In this document: positions 22,588 through 35,446 of the stretch, piece after piece
Numbering within the stretch: position 1 is the stretch's first letter
Layout of the letters: every line of letters begins with the position of its first letter
Assembly (NCBI RefSeq): GCF_023145115.1
Contig: NZ_JAGLEJ010000020.1
Coordinates: 1-64,000, forward strand
DNA: 64,000 bases
Direction: 5' to 3'
Source: Algiphilus sp.
GTDB lineage: Bacteria > Pseudomonadota > Gammaproteobacteria > Nevskiales > Nevskiaceae
The notes under the pieces: generated by a model
Databases searched by the model: none
Told to the model about the DNA's origin: nothing
What the model saw: the letters and a program-made list of their open reading frames with translations, nothing else
Made by a program: the position numbers and the translations under genes

Positions 22588-24324
22588 CTACTCGACAGTC
22601 ACGCGATTGGCTTCCTTGAGATCGATGATGCCGGCGGCGACTTTCCGGAGCGCGGCCTGGCGCAGATCCGACACGCCGTCCTTCTGCGCCTGCTCCGCGA
22701 TGTCGATGGCATTCCCGCCCTCCATGATGGTCCGCCCGATGGCTTCGGTGACCGGCATGACCTGGTACACGCCGGTACGCCCCTTGTAGCCGTTGTTGCA
22801 TTCGTCGCAGCCGTTCGCCTCGAAGATCTGGAAGCCCTCGGCGTCGATCTGCGCCTCGGTGAAGCCTTCCTTGACGAGCTCGACGCGCGGAATGTCCGCC
22901 GGCTTGCGGCACTCCGGGCACAGCTTGCGTGCCAGTCGCTGGGCGATGATGAGAGTGACGCTGGACGCGATGTTGTACGCCGCCACGCCCATGTTGAGCA
23001 GACGCGTGAGCGTCTGCGGCGCATCGTTGGTGTGCAGGGTCGACAGCACCAGGTGGCCGGTCTGGGCGGCCTTGATGGCGATCTCGGCGGTTTCGATATC
23101 GCGAACCTCGCCGACCATGATCACGTCGGGATCCTGGCGGAGGAAGGCGCGCAGCGCCGAGGCGAATGTCAATCCGACCCGCGGGTTGATATTGACCTGA
23201 TTCACCCCCGGCAGGTTGATTTCCGCGGGGTCCTCGGCCGTGGAGATGTTCACGCCCTCGGTATTGAGGATGTTGAGCCCGGTATAGAGCGACACCGTCT
23301 TTCCCGACCCGGTGGGACCGGTGACCAGGATCATGCCCTGAGGCCGTGCCAGCGCGCGCTCGTAGAGTTCGCGCTGCTCCGGCTCGTAGCCGAGCGAATC
23401 GATGCCCAGCGTGGCGCTGCTGGAATCGAGGATGCGCAGCACGATCTTCTCGCCCCACAGCGTCGGGCAGGTGCTGACGCGGAAATCGATGGAGCGCTGC
23501 GCCGACAGCTTGAGCTTGATGCGTCCGTCCTGCGGAACGCGGCGCTCGGCGAGATCGAGACGCGACAGCACCTTGACGCGCGCGCCGAGCCGGCTGGCCA
23601 TCTGGATGGGCGGCTTGGCGAACTCGTGCAGCTCGCCGTCGACGCGCATGCGCACGCGGTAGAAGCGCTCGTACGGCTCGAAATGGATATCGGACGCCCC
23701 GCGCCGGATGGCCTCCAGGAGGATCTTGTTGATGTAGCGGACGACCGGCGCATCGTCGGCCTCGTTCTGCGCAGCATCGAGGGACTGCTCGTTCTTGTCC
23801 TCCGATTCCAGGACAAGCTCCTCGAGCCCCGTGTCGTCCCCTGACAGATTGGCGGCATCCACTGCCGACAGCGCACCGTCCAGCGCCTTGCCGAGCTTGT
23901 CGTCCTCGACGACGATCGCCTCGACCTGCTGACCGGTCGCGAACTTGATCTCCTCCAGCACATGCACCTGCGACGGGTCCGAGATCGCCACGAACAGCCG
24001 CTTCCCGCGTCGGTAGAGCGGTACCGCCCGGTGCTTGCGCAGCAGCTTCTCGCCCATGTCCTGGGCCAGGGCGGTGTCCACCTCGATGCTCGCCATATCG
24101 GCAAGCGGAAGACCGAACTCGCGGCTCGCTACCGCGGCCAGGCGCTTCGGGCTCGCCCACTTCTGCTCGACCGCATAGGCGATCAGCGAGCCCCCGCCCT
24201 TCTGCGACTGCTGCTGGGCACCGTGGGCCTGATCCTCGCTGAGGACGCCCTCGCTCACCATGCGACGCGCCAGCCCGCCCAGGTAGCCCTTGTTCGCCGT
24301 GATGGTCTGCGGATTGACCGCCAT
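22588..24324 (-). CDS. pilB: type IV pilus extension ATPase PilB
   Basis: This 578-residue protein has the MshE-like N-terminal domain, which binds c-di-GMP in some members. The GspE-family ATPase core has Walker A GPTGSGKTVSLYT, the Asp box DPDVIMVGEVRDIETAEIA and a His box LSTLHTNDAPQTL. A tetra-Cys zinc site follows (CPEC and CDECNNGYKGRTGVY). It powers pilus extension. pilB-pilC-pilD run together, but no pilin gene lies next to them. Confidence 0.96.
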   Translation of the reverse strand: MAVNPQTITANKGYLGGLARRMVSEGVLSEDQAHGAQQQSQKGGGSLIAYAVEQKWASPKRLAAVASREFGLPLADMASIEVDTALAQDMGEKLLRKHRAVPLYRRGKRLFVAISDPSQVHVLEEIKFATGQQVEAIVVEDDKLGKALDGALSAVDAANLSGDDTGLEELVLESEDKNEQSLDAAQNEADDAPVVRYINKILLEAIRRGASDIHFEPYERFYRVRMRVDGELHEFAKPPIQMASRLGARVKVLSRLDLAERRVPQDGRIKLKLSAQRSIDFRVSTCPTLWGEKIVLRILDSSSATLGIDSLGYEPEQRELYERALARPQGMILVTGPTGSGKTVSLYTGLNILNTEGVNISTAEDPAEINLPGVNQVNINPRVGLTFASALRAFLRQDPDVIMVGEVRDIETAEIAIKAAQTGHLVLSTLHTNDAPQTLTRLLNMGVAAYNIASSVTLIIAQRLARKLCPECRKPADIPRVELVKEGFTEAQIDAEGFQIFEANGCDECNNGYKGRTGVYQVMPVTEAIGRTIMEGGNAIDIAEQAQKDGVSDLRQAALRKVAAGIIDLKEANRVTVE

Positions 24325-24436
24325 GCATGCACCTAGAATGACCTGAAACTATAGTGTGGGGTGCGCGATGCGACGTCAACGCGCGCACCGCCGTATCCCC
24401 GCCCCAGAGCCCCCGCCCGTCCGCCGAGAGAACCCC

Positions 24437-25294
24437 ATGCGCGTGCCCGCCGCCCTCCTGCTGCTACCGCTGGTGTCCGCATGCGAACAGGGCGACGTCA
24501 CGGTACTGATCACCGATGCGCCGGCCGACGGCCTGACCCGCTTCGAGATCACCCTGCGCGGCGTTGACATCGAGGGCTCGGACGGCTCGTATACCGAATT
24601 CGACTTCGACCCGCCGCGGGTCGTCGACATCGTGCCGCTCCGCAACGGAAACACCACCACCCTGCTGCAGGATGCCGGCATCGACTCCGGCGACTACACC
24701 GGCATCCGTCTGCGTTTCGAGACCGATGAGCGCGCTCCCGGCGAATCGCTCCCGGTCGCCCGCGAGAACGGCGACCAGCTCCAGCTCGCCTACGTCGAGG
24801 ACACGGCGGAGGTGGCAGTCTCATTCGGCATCGACGACCTCGGCAGCGAGACACTGCTGCTGGACCTCGACCTCCGGCGCAGCGTCAGGGAGGACGATGA
24901 CGACATCGCCGACGGCCAGCTGCGCTTCGATCCCTCGCTGCGTGCGGTGATCAACGATCAGCGCGCGACCCTGAGCGGTGTCATCGGCCCCGCCATCTTC
25001 AACCAGGCCGGCTGCCTGCCCGCGGTCTATCTGTTCGAGGATTTCGACCGCGATCCGGCCGGCCTTGCCGACGACAACCCGCCCCTGGCATCGACCGTCG
25101 CGTCGATCGCCGATCCGACGGGACGCGGCTACCGCATCGGCGCCCTCGAAGCCGGCGAGTACACCGCCGCCGTGACCTGCGATGCCGCCGTGGACGATCC
25201 CGAATCCGACGAGGTCGATACCGACATCACCTTCGAGACCACGGCCAACGTGCGCCTGCGCGCGGGCGAAACGGTCACCCGCGACTTCCCCTAG
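24437..25294 (+). CDS. DUF4382 lipoprotein
   Basis: This 285-residue protein starts at ATG 24437 with a lipoprotein signal (MRVPAALLLLPLVSAC; the Cys is the lipidation site). The body, beginning VTVLITDAPADGLTRFEITL, matches the DUF4382 family of secreted beta-rich domains. The C-terminal third (GYRIGALEAGEYTAAVTCD) looks like a carboxypeptidase-regulatory-type beta sandwich. The function is unknown. It stands alone, divergent from pilB. Confidence 0.82.
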   Translation: MRVPAALLLLPLVSACEQGDVTVLITDAPADGLTRFEITLRGVDIEGSDGSYTEFDFDPPRVVDIVPLRNGNTTTLLQDAGIDSGDYTGIRLRFETDERAPGESLPVARENGDQLQLAYVEDTAEVAVSFGIDDLGSETLLLDLDLRRSVREDDDDIADGQLRFDPSLRAVINDQRATLSGVIGPAIFNQAGCLPAVYLFEDFDRDPAGLADDNPPLASTVASIADPTGRGYRIGALEAGEYTAAVTCDAAVDDPESDEVDTDITFETTANVRLRAGETVTRDFP

Positions 25295-25410
25295 GCCGGC
25301 GGCGCGCGAGCGCCGGAACGGGCACGGCCTGCGGAAGAACGACGGGAAGGTTTCGGGCCTGCGGGCGCCTGGCCCGGAACAGCCCGCGCAATGCGCAGTT
25401 CAGCGCCGAA

Positions 25411-25559
25411 TGGCGGAGAGAGAGGGATTGCGGCGGCTGCGCCCCCGCCCTCCGGGCTACGCTTCGCTTCGCGCCCCCCGGCTCCGCCGGGTGGTCGAAC
25501 CCGGGCATGGTCTATCGAGGGTTCGAATCCGGAGGCCTTCGCGCTTCGCGAACGAAGCG
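25411..25559. repeat. scattered fragments of the tRNA-Ser gene
   Basis: TGGCGGAGAGAGAGGGATT (19 bp) at 25411-25429 repeats the 3' end of the tRNA-Ser gene at 25584-25602 in the same orientation. ATCGAGGGTTCGAATCC at 25514-25530 is the exact inverted copy of its T-arm at 25598-25614. A 7-bp hairpin CGCTTCG-CGAA-CGAAGCG lies at 25542-25559. The stretch 25295-25583 has no gene. It looks like the debris of an attachment-site duplication or a tRNA-derived repeat. Confidence 0.7.
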
Positions 25560-25583
25560 GACCGGCCACCGGAGCAAATCATT

Positions 25584-25676
25584 TGGCGGAGAGAGAGGGA
25601 TTCGAACCCTCGATGGGGCTATAAACCCCATACTCCCTTAGCAGGGGAGCGCCTTCAGCCACTCGGCCATCTCTCC
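25584..25676 (-). tRNA. tRNA-Ser(GCT)
   Basis: This long-variable-arm tRNA of 93 nt has acceptor GGAGAGA/TCTCTCC, anticodon loop CTGCTAA (anticodon GCT), a variable arm with TGGGG/CCCCA, T-loop TTCGAAT and an encoded CCA. It follows csrA on the same strand, as in E. coli and many gammas. Confidence 0.95.
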
Positions 25677-25759
25677 GTATCAGCTCGGGGACGCGCCCCG
25701 GGGACGCGTCGGAACGCATTGTAAAGATTCCCGCGCGCTCTGTCTTCGGGTGCGGCGAC

Positions 25760-25963
25760 CTAGTCGCCGTCCCCGTTCCTGCGGCGCGGTGCCTCGCCCT
25801 GGCGCAGCCGTTCGACGACTTCCTCGCGATGCACGGTGACATCGGGTGGCGCCTCGATGCCCACGCGCACCTGATTGCCCTTGATGCTGAGAACGGTGAT
25901 CGTCACGTCGTCGCCGATCTTCAGTGTTTCGCCCACCCGCCGCGTCAGAATCAGCACGCGCAT
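25760..25963 (-). CDS. csrA: carbon storage regulator CsrA
   Basis: This 67-residue RNA-binding regulator begins with the invariant MRVLILTRRVGETLKIGDDV and has GIEAPPDVTVHREEV, including the RNA-contact Arg/Glu positions. It binds GGA motifs in mRNA leaders to control translation. It lies between lysC and tRNA-Ser(GCT), the conserved alaS/lysC-csrA order. The basic tail RRRNGD is a common variable end. Confidence 0.97.
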   Translation of the reverse strand: MRVLILTRRVGETLKIGDDVTITVLSIKGNQVRVGIEAPPDVTVHREEVVERLRQGEAPRRRNGDGD

Positions 25964-26000
25964 CGCCCTCCGGTAGTCGCCACTCGACGGGGCATGTCCG

Positions 26001-27236
26001 CTACCCCGCCGGAGGCTGCTCGTCCAGCTTGAAGGCGCGGTGGAGACTGCGCACCGCGAGCTCGACGTACTTCTCCTCGATCACCACCGAGATCTTGATC
26101 TCGGAGGTGGAGATCATGCGGATGTTGATGTTCTCTGCCGCGAGCGCCTCGAAGGTCTGCGACGCAATGCCGGCGTGACTCCGCATGCCGACACCGACGA
26201 TGCTGACCTTGGCGATGTTGTCGTCGCCCTTGACGTCGCGGGCACCGAGATCGCGGCAGATCTGGCCGACGATCTCCAGCGCGCGCGCATAGTCGTTCTT
26301 GTGGACCGTGAAGGTGAAGTCGGTGGTGGCGTCGGCACCGACGTTCTGCACGATCATGTCGACCTCGATGTTGGCCGCGCCCACCGGACCCAGCACGCGA
26401 GCCGCGATGCCGGGCCGATCCGGAACGCCGAGCAGCGTCACCTGCGCCTCGTCGCGGTTGAATGCGATTCCGGAAATCAGCGGACTTTCCACGCCTTCGG
26501 CCTCCTGGTCGAGAGTGATCAGCGTGCCGGGACCTTCGTCGAAAGTCGACAGCACGCGCAACGGTACCCGGTACTTGCCGGCGAATTCCACGGCGCGGAT
26601 CTGGAGCACCTTGGAGCCGAGGCTGGCGAGCTCCAGCATCTCCTCGAAGGTGATCTGCTCGAGCCGCCGCGCACGCGGCTCCACGCGCGGATCCGTGGTG
26701 TAGACGCCGTCGACGTCGGTGTAGATCTGGCACTCGTCGGCACCCAGTGCCGCCGCCAGCGCAACACCGGTGGTGTCCGAGCCGCCGCGCCCCAGCGTCG
26801 TGATGTCGCCGCGGGGGTCGACGCCCTGGAAGCCGGCGACAACCGCGACCTCGCCGCGATCGAGCCCGGCGCGGATGGCATCGCCGTCGATGCCGGCGAT
26901 GCGTGCCTTGCTGTGGGCGCTGTCGGTACGGATCGGCACCTGATGCCCCAGGAACGAACGCGCCGGCACCCCGATCGCCTGCAGCGCCAGCGCGAGCAGG
27001 CCGATGGTGACCTGCTCCCCGGTGGCGACGATCTGGTCGTACTCGCGCGGGTCCGGCTGGTCGCTGATCTCCTGCGCCAGCCCGATGAGACGGTTGGTCT
27101 CGCCCGACATGGCCGATACCACCACCACGACCTGATCGCCGCGTGCGCGCGCGGCCGCCACCTTCTGCGCGACGTTGCGGATGCGTGCGATGTCGCCGAC
27201 GGAGGTCCCGCCGTACTTCTGGACGATGAGGGCCAT
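26001..27236 (-). CDS. lysC: aspartate kinase
   Basis: This 411-residue enzyme phosphorylates aspartate at the head of lysine, threonine and methionine synthesis. The N-terminal kinase domain starts MALIVQKYGGTSVGD and has RGGSDTTGVALAAAL. Two C-terminal ACT domains give feedback control. The single-domain form with an internal regulatory start is usual in Pseudomonas-like bacteria. It begins 2 bp after alaS. Confidence 0.96.
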   Translation of the reverse strand: MALIVQKYGGTSVGDIARIRNVAQKVAAARARGDQVVVVVSAMSGETNRLIGLAQEISDQPDPREYDQIVATGEQVTIGLLALALQAIGVPARSFLGHQVPIRTDSAHSKARIAGIDGDAIRAGLDRGEVAVVAGFQGVDPRGDITTLGRGGSDTTGVALAAALGADECQIYTDVDGVYTTDPRVEPRARRLEQITFEEMLELASLGSKVLQIRAVEFAGKYRVPLRVLSTFDEGPGTLITLDQEAEGVESPLISGIAFNRDEAQVTLLGVPDRPGIAARVLGPVGAANIEVDMIVQNVGADATTDFTFTVHKNDYARALEIVGQICRDLGARDVKGDDNIAKVSIVGVGMRSHAGIASQTFEALAAENINIRMISTSEIKISVVIEEKYVELAVRSLHRAFKLDEQPPAG

Positions 27237-27238
27237 GG

Positions 27239-29869
27239 TCAGCTTCCGAGCTGCGCCGCGACCCAGCCGGCGACGCTGTCCAGCGCGCCGTCGAGGTGCT
27301 CGGGCTGCGGTCCGCCGGCCTGGGCCATGTCCGGCCGGCCGCCACCCTTGCCCCCCACCTGTCCGGCAACGTGCTTGATGAGCGCGCCCGCCTGCACGTG
27401 GTCGGTCAGATCGCTGGTCACGCCCGCGATCAGCACCGCCTTGCCGTCCTTCTCGGCGCCCAGCACGATGATGCCGCTGCCCAGGCGTTCCTTGAGCTTG
27501 TCGAGCATGCCGCGCAGCGCGCCGGCGTCGTCGACCTCGACGCGGGTGGCGAGCACCTTCACCCCCGCCACGTCCTGCGCGCCGGCGACGAGATCGCCGC
27601 CCGCGCTCTGGCTCAGCTTGTCGCGCGCCTGCTGGAGCGCGCGCTCGGTCTCGCGGTTGCGCTGCACGAAGCTTTCCAGCTTGGCGACGATGTCGTCCGG
27701 CGTCGCGCGCAGCAGGGCCGCCGCGTCGCGCAGGGTCTGCTCGGTGCGGCGCATGTGGTCGATGACGGCATCGCCGGTGATCGCCTCGATCCGGCGCACG
27801 CCCGCGGAAACACCGCCCTCGTGCACGATGCGGAAGGCGCCGATGTCACCGGTACGCGCCACGTGGGTGCCGCCGCAGAGCTCCACCGAGTAGTCGCCGA
27901 GCGCGAGCACGCGCACGGTCTCGCCGTACTTCTCGCCGAACATGGCCAGCGCGCCCCGGTCGATGGCTTCCTGGTACGGGCAGACGTCGGTGCGGGCCGC
28001 CGCATTGGCGCGGATCTGCGCGTTGACCTCGTCCTCGATGCGCTGCAGCTCCTCCGGGGTCACCGGCTGCGGGTGCGAGAAGTCGAAGCGCAGACGCTCC
28101 GGCGCCACCAGCGAGCCCTTCTGCGCCACGTGACTGCCCAGCACATTGCGCAGCGCGGTGTGCAGCAGATGGGTCGCCGAATGGTTGCGCACCACCCGCG
28201 CGCGGCGCTCGGCGTCGATCTCGGCCTTGACCGCATCGCCGACGCGCAGGCGCCCCTCCGCGAGCGTGCCGATGTGGCCGGGGGTGCCCGGACGCAGCGC
28301 GCGCGTATCGCGCACCGCGAAGCGGCTGCCCGGCGCGCTGAGCTGTCCGTGGTCGCCGACCTGCCCGCCCGACTCGGCGTAGAACGGCGTGCGGTCGAGG
28401 AACACGACGACCTCGCGCTCGGGATCCGCTTCGACCGCGTCCACCGGCTGGCCGTCGCGCAGCAGCGCAGTGACGGTGGCACCGTGTCCGGTGGCCTCGT
28501 AGCCGGTGAAGGCGGAAGTGCCCAGATTCTCGGGCAGCGCCGAATAGTCGCCCTCGAAGCGGCTGGCGGCGCGCGCACGGGCGCGCTGGGCCTCCATGTG
28601 CTGCTCGAAGGCGGCCATGTCGACGCTCATGCCTCGCTCGCGCAGGATGTCGGCGGTCAGGTCGACCGGAAAGCCGTGCGTGTCGTAGAGGTGGAAGGCG
28701 ACCTCGCCCGGCAGCTGGTCGCCCTGCACATCGCGCAGGGACTCGTCGAGCAGGCGCAGACCGCGATCCAGCATCTGCGCGAAGGCTTCCTCCTCGCCGC
28801 GGATGGCGCGCTCGAGCGTGTCGCGCTCGCGCACCAGCTCGCCGTAGGCCTCGCCCATGATCTCGGCCAGCGGCGCGACCATGCGGTGCAGGAAGGGACC
28901 GCGCGCGCCCAGCTTGTGCCCGTGCCGCGCCGCGCGCCGGATGATGCGGCGCAGGACGTAGCCGCGGCCCTCGTTGGACGGCAGCACGCCGTCGCAGATC
29001 AGGAAGCAGGTGGCGCGGATATGGTCGGCGATCACCTTGAGCGAGGCGCCGTTGTCCTGCGGGATGTCCAGGGTCTCGGCCGCCGCCGCCATGAGGCGCT
29101 GGAAGACGTCGGTGTCGTAGTTCGAGTGCTTGCCCTGCAGCACGGCGGCCAGCCGCTCCAGGCCCATGCCGGTATCGACGCTGGGCGCCGGCAGCGGCGT
29201 CAGCGTGCCGTCGGCGCTGCGGTCGAACTGCATGAACACGAGATTCCATATCTCGATGAAGCGGTCGCCATCCTCCTCCGGCGAGCCGGGCGGGCCGCCC
29301 GCGACCTCCGGGCCGTGATCGTAGAAGATCTCGCTGCACGGGCCGCAGGGGCCGGTGTCGCCCATCTGCCAGAAGTTGTCGGATCCGCCGTCGGGCTTGT
29401 CGCCGATCCGCAGGATGCGCGCCTCGGGCAGACCGATGTCGTCGCGCCAGACCGCGTAGGCCTCGTCGTCGCTGGCGTAGACCGTTGCCAGCAGCTTGTC
29501 GGCGGGCAGGCCGAGCCAGTCGGGCCCGGTCAGGAACTCCCACGCGTAGACGATGGCCTCGCGCTTGAAGTAGTCGCCGAAGCTGAAGTTGCCCAGCATC
29601 TCGAAGAAGGTGTGATGCCGGGCGGTGTAGCCGACGTTCTCGAGATCGTTGTGCTTGCCGCCCGCGCGCACGCAGCGCTGGCTGCTGACGGCGCGCCGGT
29701 AGTCGCGCTGCTCGCGCCCCAGGAAGACATCCTTGAACTGCACCATGCCCGCGTTGGTGAACAACAGCGTGGGGTCGTTGGCGGGCACGAGCGAGGCCGA
29801 GGGCACCACGCGATGGTCGCGTGCCTCGAAGAAGGCGAGAAAACGGCTGCGCAGGGTATTGCTGTCCAT
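27239..29869 (-). CDS. alaS: alanyl-tRNA synthetase
   Basis: This 876-residue class-II synthetase is the usual length. The start is ATG 29869 (MDSNTLRSRFLAFFE); further upstream the frame is open but not alaS-like. The catalytic core has FTNAGMVQFKDVF. The editing domain has NHSATHLLHTALR and CGGTHVARTGDIG, the zinc and proofreading residues. The C-terminal region ends GGKGGGRPDMAQAGG, as is usual. It attaches Ala to tRNA-Ala and clears Ser- and Gly-tRNA-Ala. Confidence 0.97.
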   Translation of the reverse strand: MDSNTLRSRFLAFFEARDHRVVPSASLVPANDPTLLFTNAGMVQFKDVFLGREQRDYRRAVSSQRCVRAGGKHNDLENVGYTARHHTFFEMLGNFSFGDYFKREAIVYAWEFLTGPDWLGLPADKLLATVYASDDEAYAVWRDDIGLPEARILRIGDKPDGGSDNFWQMGDTGPCGPCSEIFYDHGPEVAGGPPGSPEEDGDRFIEIWNLVFMQFDRSADGTLTPLPAPSVDTGMGLERLAAVLQGKHSNYDTDVFQRLMAAAAETLDIPQDNGASLKVIADHIRATCFLICDGVLPSNEGRGYVLRRIIRRAARHGHKLGARGPFLHRMVAPLAEIMGEAYGELVRERDTLERAIRGEEEAFAQMLDRGLRLLDESLRDVQGDQLPGEVAFHLYDTHGFPVDLTADILRERGMSVDMAAFEQHMEAQRARARAASRFEGDYSALPENLGTSAFTGYEATGHGATVTALLRDGQPVDAVEADPEREVVVFLDRTPFYAESGGQVGDHGQLSAPGSRFAVRDTRALRPGTPGHIGTLAEGRLRVGDAVKAEIDAERRARVVRNHSATHLLHTALRNVLGSHVAQKGSLVAPERLRFDFSHPQPVTPEELQRIEDEVNAQIRANAAARTDVCPYQEAIDRGALAMFGEKYGETVRVLALGDYSVELCGGTHVARTGDIGAFRIVHEGGVSAGVRRIEAITGDAVIDHMRRTEQTLRDAAALLRATPDDIVAKLESFVQRNRETERALQQARDKLSQSAGGDLVAGAQDVAGVKVLATRVEVDDAGALRGMLDKLKERLGSGIIVLGAEKDGKAVLIAGVTSDLTDHVQAGALIKHVAGQVGGKGGGRPDMAQAGGPQPEHLDGALDSVAGWVAAQLGS

Positions 29870-29952
29870 GAGTCCGCGGTGCGGGCCAAAGCCCGTAATC
29901 TTATCCGATGCGTCCGCTCGGACGCGGTCTCTCCGGCGCGGCCGCCCGCCCG

Positions 29953-30403
29953 CTACTCGAATTCCGGGGCATCGCCCAGCACCGCGCGCACCGTGCCCTC
30001 GTCGAAGCCGCGTCCGGCAAGCCGCCGCCAGTGCCTGGCGCGCTCGGCGGGAGTCGTGCCGGGCGTGTGGCGACGCGCGAACCATTCCCGCGCCACGTCC
30101 AGCCAGTCGATGGCCTCCGCGTCGAAGGCGGCCGCGACGGCGCCGTCCGCGATGCCGGCGCCGCCCAGCTCCCAGCGGATCCGGCGCGGCCCGTAGCCCT
30201 GACCGGCGCGCGCCCGGATCACCGCGCGCGCGTAGCGCTCGTCGGACTGCCAGCCGTCGCGCGTGAGCGCATCGACCGCCTCGGCGGCCTCGTCGGCATC
30301 GACGCCGCGTGCGGTCAGCTTGCGCTGCAGCTCGCGGGCGCCGTGCTCGCGGCGCGCGAGCAGGTCGACGGCCCGCGTCTTGGCCGACGCGGGCTGCTCG
30401 CCC

Positions 30404-30429
<26 letters not shown>
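29953..30429 (-). CDS. recX: recombination regulator RecX
   Basis: This 158-residue helical protein has the RecX pattern ARREHGARELQRKLTARGVD and a GWQSDERYARAVIRARAGQG tract. It inhibits and disassembles RecA filaments. The start is a GTG (30429) inside the end of recA, a 26-bp overlap. No later good start exists, and recA-recX coupling is typical. Confidence 0.92.
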
Positions 30430-31429
<1,000 letters not shown>

Positions 31430-31468
31430 GCCTGCCTGCGTCGGGTGATGTGGTGGCCGTCGATTATT

Positions 31469-31954
31469 TCACAGCCGCGCGAGAAGACCGGCCAGCGCGT
31501 GCGCCACGGTGGCGGTTCTCACTGCCGCCCGGTCGCCGGGGAGCACGCGGCATTCGGCATCGGTGCCGTCCGGTCCCGACCAGCCGAACCAGACCGTTCC
31601 TACCGGCTTGTCCGCCGAGCCGCCGGACGGCCCTGCGATGCCGCTCACCGCGATGCTCCAGTGCACCGGCGCGTACTGCAGCGCGCCGGTCGCCATCGCG
31701 CGCACGACCGCTTCGCTGACGGCGCCGTGGTCGCGGATGAGCCCGGGATCGACCCCCAGCATCTCCTGCTTGGCACGGTTGCTGTAGCTGATCATGGCGC
31801 GCTCGAACCAGCCCGAGCTGCCGGCGAGATCGGTGCAGGCGGTGGCGATGCCGCCGCCGGTGCACGACTCCGCCGTCGCCAGCCATTGCCCGCGCGCCGT
31901 CAGTATCCGGGCGATGCGCGCGACCGTTTCGGGAATCGGATCGGGGCTGCTCAT
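31469..31954 (-). CDS. pncC: nicotinamide-nucleotide amidohydrolase (CinA C-terminal type)
   Basis: This 161-residue stand-alone CinA C-terminal domain has WLATAESCTGGGIATACTDL and VSGIAGPSGGSADKPVGTVW. It deamidates nicotinamide mononucleotide to nicotinate mononucleotide in the pyridine nucleotide cycle. It precedes recA by 39 bp on the same strand, the widespread cinA-recA linkage, and is divergent from mutS. Confidence 0.94.
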   Translation of the reverse strand: MSSPDPIPETVARIARILTARGQWLATAESCTGGGIATACTDLAGSSGWFERAMISYSNRAKQEMLGVDPGLIRDHGAVSEAVVRAMATGALQYAPVHWSIAVSGIAGPSGGSADKPVGTVWFGWSGPDGTDAECRVLPGDRAAVRTATVAHALAGLLARL

Positions 31955-32040
31955 GAGGCCGTGAATTCCGGAGGGGCCATGCTAGCATCGCCGATTCCGC
32001 GCGCCCCCGGGCGCCGAGTCCCGCCCTTTCGCCCGTCTCC

Positions 32041-34584
<2,544 letters not shown>

Positions 34585-34617
34585 GTCGCTGCGCGATACC
34601 GTGCCGCGGGTGCCACA

Positions 34618-34854
34618 TCAACTGCCGGTGGCAAGGTGCAACACCAGCTGCACGATACCGGTGATCGTCAGCACGAAGACGATGGTCGCGAGGACGCCGA
34701 TGATGATGAAGTGCATCGGCTTGCCACGGGAAAAATCGCGCTTGCGGGCGCGCTCGCTCTGTACCCCCAGGAGAGCGGCCGCCACCGCCTGCAGCAGTTC
34801 GATGAAGCGCAGGGGCGCCTGCCCGCCGTTGCCGTTCTGACCTTCGCTGCTCAT
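34618..34854 (-). CDS. DUF2970 small membrane protein
   Basis: This 78-residue protein starts at ATG 34854 (MSSEGQNGNGG). A soluble N-terminal half (LRFIELLQAVAAALLGVQS) precedes a single C-terminal membrane helix IIIGVLATIVFVLTITGIVQ. The arrangement and FSRGKPMHFIIIG match DUF2970. The function is unknown. It is convergent with mutS and lies 17 bp downstream of the DUF2505 gene. Confidence 0.85.
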   Translation of the reverse strand: MSSEGQNGNGGQAPLRFIELLQAVAAALLGVQSERARKRDFSRGKPMHFIIIGVLATIVFVLTITGIVQLVLHLATGS

Positions 34855-34871
34855 GCCCGCATGATAGTCGA

Positions 34872-35372
34872 TCAGCGATAGTGTGCGATCTGTGCGCGCA
34901 CGAAGGCGTGATCGCGCTCCGCCTTGGCACACACGTCCTCGGCCACCAGCTCGGCAACCCGCTTGCCGATCACCGGCACGCGGCAGCCGAATGCCCAGTC
35001 CACCCGATTCCGCGCACCGCCCTCGTAGGGGGTCAGCGTCATGCGGGCGGAAATCCGCACCGGCGCGCCGTGAATGCCGATCTCGATGCTGCCGCACGAG
35101 CGGGTCCTGTCCCAGCAGTCGCGCTGCTCGACACGGATGGTATCGGGCAGTGCCTTGCGCGCCCACGATGGCAGCGGCAGCTCGGATTCGGTCCGGTAGC
35201 GCGCCAGCACCCCGAAATCGGCGTCTTCGGGTGTCTCGATGGTGATCTGCAGCCCCTCGAACCCCAGTGCCTCGTACTTCGCGCGGTAGAAGTCGGCGTC
35301 GGTCAGCATGCGGAGGACGGTGCCGCAGTCGTCGTCGAAGTCGAGATACTGGGTGCGTTCCACGGTTGCCAT
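34872..35372 (-). CDS. DUF2505 domain protein
   Basis: This 166-residue soluble protein resembles the START/SRPBCC-like DUF2505 family. It begins FDDDCGTVLRMLTDADFYRAKYEALG and has a central curved beta region and a C-terminal helix with LVAEDVCAKAERDHAFVRA. These folds bind hydrophobic ligands, but the ligand and role are unknown. It sits with the DUF2970 gene on the same strand. Confidence 0.8.
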   Translation of the reverse strand: MATVERTQYLDFDDDCGTVLRMLTDADFYRAKYEALGFEGLQITIETPEDADFGVLARYRTESELPLPSWARKALPDTIRVEQRDCWDRTRSCGSIEIGIHGAPVRISARMTLTPYEGGARNRVDWAFGCRVPVIGKRVAELVAEDVCAKAERDHAFVRAQIAHYR

Positions 35373-35396
35373 GAACGAGATCCGTCAGTTGTCCAC

Positions 35397-35426
35397 AAAA
35401 AAGCCGCCGGGCCTTGGCCCGGCGGC
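35397..35426 (-). terminator. intrinsic terminator of the DUF1329 gene
   Basis: On the minus strand GCCGCCGGGCC and GGCCCGGCGGC form a long GC stem followed by six T residues. It starts 20 bp after the DUF1329 stop and closes that gene from DUF2505. Confidence 0.88.
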
Positions 35427-35446
35427 CGGGTAACGCGACTACGGGC

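Noticed and set aside
27296..30196. Very long open frame antisense to alaS
   Set aside because: Composition follows from the third-position GC bias of alaS. It has no domains and no start signal.
34585..34650. Bidirectional terminator between mutS and the DUF2970 gene
   Set aside because: TGCCAC/GTGGCA can pair, but the loop is long, there is no T-run, and it lies in the coding end of DUF2970.
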